Assembly: GCF_029872155.1 (NCBI RefSeq) | Contig: NZ_JARXLA010000003.1 | Span: 186,001-250,000 of the forward strand | Direction of reading: 5' to 3' | Origin: Hyphomicrobium sp. D-2 | Lineage (GTDB): Bacteria; Pseudomonadota; Alphaproteobacteria; Rhizobiales; Hyphomicrobiaceae | DNA length: 64,000 nt | Part shown: positions 61,634-64,000 of the stretch, piece by piece | How positions within the stretch are numbered: the stretch's first letter is position 1 | How the letters are laid out: the number at the start of each line of letters is the position of its first letter | The notes under the pieces: generated by a model | The model's input: only the letters and a program-made list of their open reading frames with translations | The model's database searches: none | What the model was told of the DNA's origin: nothing | Position numbers and translations under genes: made by a program

Positions 61634-62560
61634 ATGCAGCAGGATCTCAACGACCTCTACTATTTTGCGTCGGTGGTGGAGCATGGTGGCTTTGCCGCCG
61701 CCAGCCGGGCGCTGGGTATCCCTAAGTCGAAGCTGAGCCGCCGGGTTCAGGAGCTGGAGGAGCGGCTCGGCGTGCGCCTGTTGCAGCGCTCAACGCGCAA
61801 GCTCGCGGTAACGGAGCTGGGGCAGGCGTATTACCGGCACTGCGTGGCGATGCTGGTCGAGGCCGAGGCGGCGCAGGACGTGATCGACCGGTCGCGCTCC
61901 GAACCGCAGGGTGTCATCCGCGTCAGCGCGCCGCCTGCGTTGGTCTGTTTTGAAGTGGGCACGATGATCGCGCGTTACATGGCGAAGTTTCCGCGCGTTC
62001 ACGTCGATCTGGTTTCGACGTCCCGCCGTGTTGATGTGATCGGCGAGGGCTTTGACGTTGCGTTGCGCGTGCGCTTCCCGCCACTGGAGCAGAGCGACCT
62101 CGTGATGCGTACGCTGAGCGAAAGTCCGCAACGGATGGTTGCCAGTCCGGAGCTGGTCAAGGGGATGGCGCTGCCGCTGGTGCCTGCGGATCTTGCAGCG
62201 CTGCCTAGCCTCGATCTGGCTCCGGCGGTGGCGAAGCATGTGTGGGAGCTGATCGGCGCTGACGGTGCCTCTGTGCGCGTGACGCATCATCCACGGCTCA
62301 TCACAGACGACATGGCTCAGCTTCTCGCAGCAGCCATCGCCGGGGTCGGAGTGGTGAAGCTGCCATCGATGGTGGCGGATGAGCACATCGCATCGGGCGC
62401 GCTGGTCAACGTCACGCCGGGCTGGACGCCGCCCGGTGGCATTGTGCACGCGGTGTTTCCATCCCGTCGCGGACTGCTGCCATCGGTGCGCGGATTTATC
62501 GATTTTCTGGCCGCAGAATACAGCGCGCTTAATCTGATCGACGCTTCGCGACATCAGTAG
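61634..62560 (+). CDS. LysR-family transcription regulator
   Basis: A 308-residue protein with an N-terminal winged helix (L-Y-Y-F-A-S-V-V-E-H-G-G-F-A-A-A-S-R-A-L-G) followed by a substrate-binding domain. The sequence resembles regulators of pirin and quinone/haloacid genes (DhcR/QhpR-like subgroup). It is divergent from pirin, which is its probable target along with the isochorismatase-like hydrolase. Confidence 0.9.
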   Translation: MQQDLNDLYYFASVVEHGGFAAASRALGIPKSKLSRRVQELEERLGVRLLQRSTRKLAVTELGQAYYRHCVAMLVEAEAAQDVIDRSRSEPQGVIRVSAPPALVCFEVGTMIARYMAKFPRVHVDLVSTSRRVDVIGEGFDVALRVRFPPLEQSDLVMRTLSESPQRMVASPELVKGMALPLVPADLAALPSLDLAPAVAKHVWELIGADGASVRVTHHPRLITDDMAQLLAAAIAGVGVVKLPSMVADEHIASGALVNVTPGWTPPGGIVHAVFPSRRGLLPSVRGFIDFLAAEYSALNLIDASRHQ

Positions 62561-62722
62561 GTCGCCTACTTTACCGCGCGCTCGCAGCGATTGTTCATAC
62601 ACTTTAGCTGAGTGCGGCGTTTTATAGGCATACCTGCCGCGCGAATGCGTCCTACATGGTGTGAGCAACAAGGGACGCGAACAAGTAATGCGCGAGTTGG
62701 CTGACACACGAACGGATGCAGC

Positions 62723-63523
62723 ATGACGATGACCCAACGAGCCGATTTATCGGCTGACGATATTGCGCGTTTCGGTGAGGATCCCACTGCGTCGTTCGCT
62801 GCGAACCTGCAGGACGTCAGATCTCGCATCGCCGCAGCTTGTCTTCGCAGCGGGCGGTCGCCGGACGATGTGCGGTTGCTGCCGGTCACCAAGACTGTGC
62901 CGGTGCCGGTTCTGCGCTATGCCTTCGCAGCGGGAATCCGCGATTTCGGTGAAAACAAATTGCAGGAGGCGCGCGATAAAAACGCAGCTCTTGCCGATCT
63001 CGATATCCGCTGGAGCATCATCGGGCATCTTCAGACCAACAAGGTGAAGTACCTGGTGCGCTTCGCATCGGAATTCCATGCGCTCGATAGCTTCCGGCTG
63101 GCGGAAGAACTGAACCGACGTCTTGAAGCGCAGGAGCGCGATCTTGATGTGTTCGTGCAGGTCAACACATCGGGCGAGCCGAGCAAGTATGGGCTGCAAC
63201 CGGCGGACGTCATTCCGTTCGTCGAACGCTTGGCCGAGTTCCCTCGCCTGAAACCGCAGGGACTCATGACGCTCGCGATATTCAGTTCCGATGTCGAACG
63301 CGTTCGGACTTGCTTCCGGTTGCTGCGTGATCTGCGGGATCGCGCGGTGGCGGTTCACCCGGCATTGACGCAGCTCTCAATGGGGATGTCCGGAGATTTT
63401 GAGATCGCCATCGAGGAAGGCGCGAATGTTGTGCGTGTCGGCCGGGCCATCTTCGGCGCGCGGCCGACCAGCGATGCACACTATTGGCCCGGACTGATCT
63501 CACCCGAACCCGACCAGCAGTAG
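62723..63523 (+). CDS. YggS/PLPBP-family pyridoxal phosphate homeostasis protein
   Basis: A 266-residue single-domain PLP barrel. The PLP lysine lies in P-V-T-K-T-V near residue 56, followed by F-G-E-N-K-L-Q-E-A near 76, H-L-Q-T-N-K near 101 and S-M-G-M-S-G-D-F near 220. It buffers PLP and affects amino-acid pools. The N-terminus is about 25 residues longer than usual; ATG 62723 and 62729 are alternatives. Confidence 0.92.
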   Translation: MTMTQRADLSADDIARFGEDPTASFAANLQDVRSRIAAACLRSGRSPDDVRLLPVTKTVPVPVLRYAFAAGIRDFGENKLQEARDKNAALADLDIRWSIIGHLQTNKVKYLVRFASEFHALDSFRLAEELNRRLEAQERDLDVFVQVNTSGEPSKYGLQPADVIPFVERLAEFPRLKPQGLMTLAIFSSDVERVRTCFRLLRDLRDRAVAVHPALTQLSMGMSGDFEIAIEEGANVVRVGRAIFGARPTSDAHYWPGLISPEPDQQ

Positions 63524-63920
63524 ACGATAGAGCGGGACGCATAGCGCACGCTGTAGTTGCCTGTTGTCAAGCAAGGCAGTTGCTTTGCGGCAACGAGCGC
63601 TCGGTTTGTTGCGATCAATCGATCTGGCTCCGGCGGTATGCGATCAGCCGCGCTCGCAGCGGCAAGACCACTAAAACAAGGCATAATCATACTCTTGTAG
63701 TCATGTTATGTGGCCGCCCGCCCGGAACTGCATAGAAGCGCTCTAAATATTTATTGTTGCAGAGAAATTTTTGATGGGATTTGTGGAGATGCAAAGTGCG
63801 GCATCGGCGTTGCCTTCCCGCATTCAAGGCTGACGGCATCGATTGTTGGCCTGCTTTCCGCTATGCCGCGCCCCGGCTTGAAGGGGCTTTACCGTACCAT
63901 GTGAGGCGTGAGGTTGCTCT
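63524..63920. other. Intergenic region before the ECF sigma gene
   Basis: About 400 bases. One plus-strand open frame (63710-63904) has no recognisable features. A short AT-rich tract lies at about 63744-63775. No supported gene, RNA or strong operator was seen. Confidence 0.35.
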
Positions 63921-64000
63921 GTGGCTGACAATATCCATCGATGGCTCGGGGATCTGTTTCGGCACTATCACACCGAGGTCGTGCGTTATGCGGCCCGTCT
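63921..64000 (+). CDS. ECF sigma factor, FecI-like (3' truncated)
   Basis: The window ends after 26 codons. From GTG 63921 the residues W-L-G-D-L-F-R-H-Y-H-T-E-V-V-R-Y-A-A-R match the start of sigma region 2 in FecI-type ECF factors (L-F-R-x-H-x-x-E-L-x-R-Y). These usually control iron uptake receptors together with a FecR partner. The identification rests on this short stretch only. Confidence 0.6.
   Translation, partial: MADNIHRWLGDLFRHYHTEVVRYAAR

Overview
The window looks like a chromosomal segment of a methylotrophic alphaproteobacterium of the order Hyphomicrobiales (Rhizobiales), most likely Hyphomicrobium or a close relative. The reasons are the methanol dehydrogenase maturation cluster (mxaS-A-C-K-L-D), a complete cbb3 oxidase locus (ccoNOQP-ccoGHIS), the PhyR/NepR/EcfG general stress response found only in alphaproteobacteria, and intergenic palindromes of a type familiar from Rhizobiales. 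The genus is inferred; no rRNA gene is present to settle it.

Layout. 1-6.6 kb (+): 3' part of the mxa operon, with overlapping starts, ending in a beta-propeller protein and a further VWA protein. 6.9-7.5 kb (-): secreted LolA-like protein. 7.7-13.0 kb (-): a sulfide/persulfide cluster (Crp/Fnr regulator, DUF2892, two YeeE/YedE proteins, persulfide dioxygenase, phosphatase-SQR fusion, TauE). 13.2-14.3 kb: FMN alpha-hydroxy acid dehydrogenase. 14.4-18.6 kb (-): siderophore receptor, PiuC-like hydroxylase and Sel1 protein. 19-21.7 kb: cobinamide salvage (cbiZ, cbiB, cobD/cobC). 22.1-34.9 kb: a microoxic block with hemN, a TauE/SafE-like membrane protein, a hemerythrin-like protein, a FixK/FNR regulator, a lone pqqC and the whole cco locus. 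At least four of its promoters carry TTGAT-N4-RTCAA-like boxes. 35-38 kb: a PhoB-type regulator and a hybrid histidine kinase. 38.4-43.9 kb: a general stress island with an HWE kinase, a DUF1328 protein, PhyR, NepR-EcfG, CsbD and a small possibly NepR-like protein. Each transcription unit has a GGAAC-N17/18-GTT element. 44-49.4 kb: small zinc-ribbon proteins, a Crp/Fnr regulator, Hsp20 and Lon. 49.7-55.4 kb: rimO, a coiled-coil membrane protein, aroC, a histidine phosphatase and fabI. Four of these five are broken by single-base frameshifts, which points to local sequence errors. 55.5-64 kb: pdxH, a short-chain dehydrogenase, a DUF1499 protein, a metallo-hydrolase, an isochorismatase-like hydrolase, pirin with a divergent LysR regulator, a YggS-type PLP protein and the start of an ECF sigma factor.

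How the genes fit together. Periplasmic PQQ-dependent methanol oxidation delivers electrons through cytochrome c to terminal oxidases. The neighbouring FixK-controlled block supplies the high-affinity cbb3 oxidase, its copper and haem supply (CcoI, CcoG, CcoS, HemN) and PqqC, the oxygen-consuming last step of PQQ synthesis. Cobinamide salvage and siderophore uptake provide cofactors. The stress island probably couples an HWE kinase to PhyR, NepR and EcfG, with self-amplifying promoters.

The most interesting items are the multi-promoter EcfG island with a second possible NepR-like protein and a 17-copy heptamer array between phyR and ecfG, the FixK-boxed orphan pqqC, a Cys-Cys-containing short leader ORF upstream of aroC, and the cluster of frameshifted essential genes. 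No tRNA, rRNA, CRISPR array, transposase or prophage was recognised.
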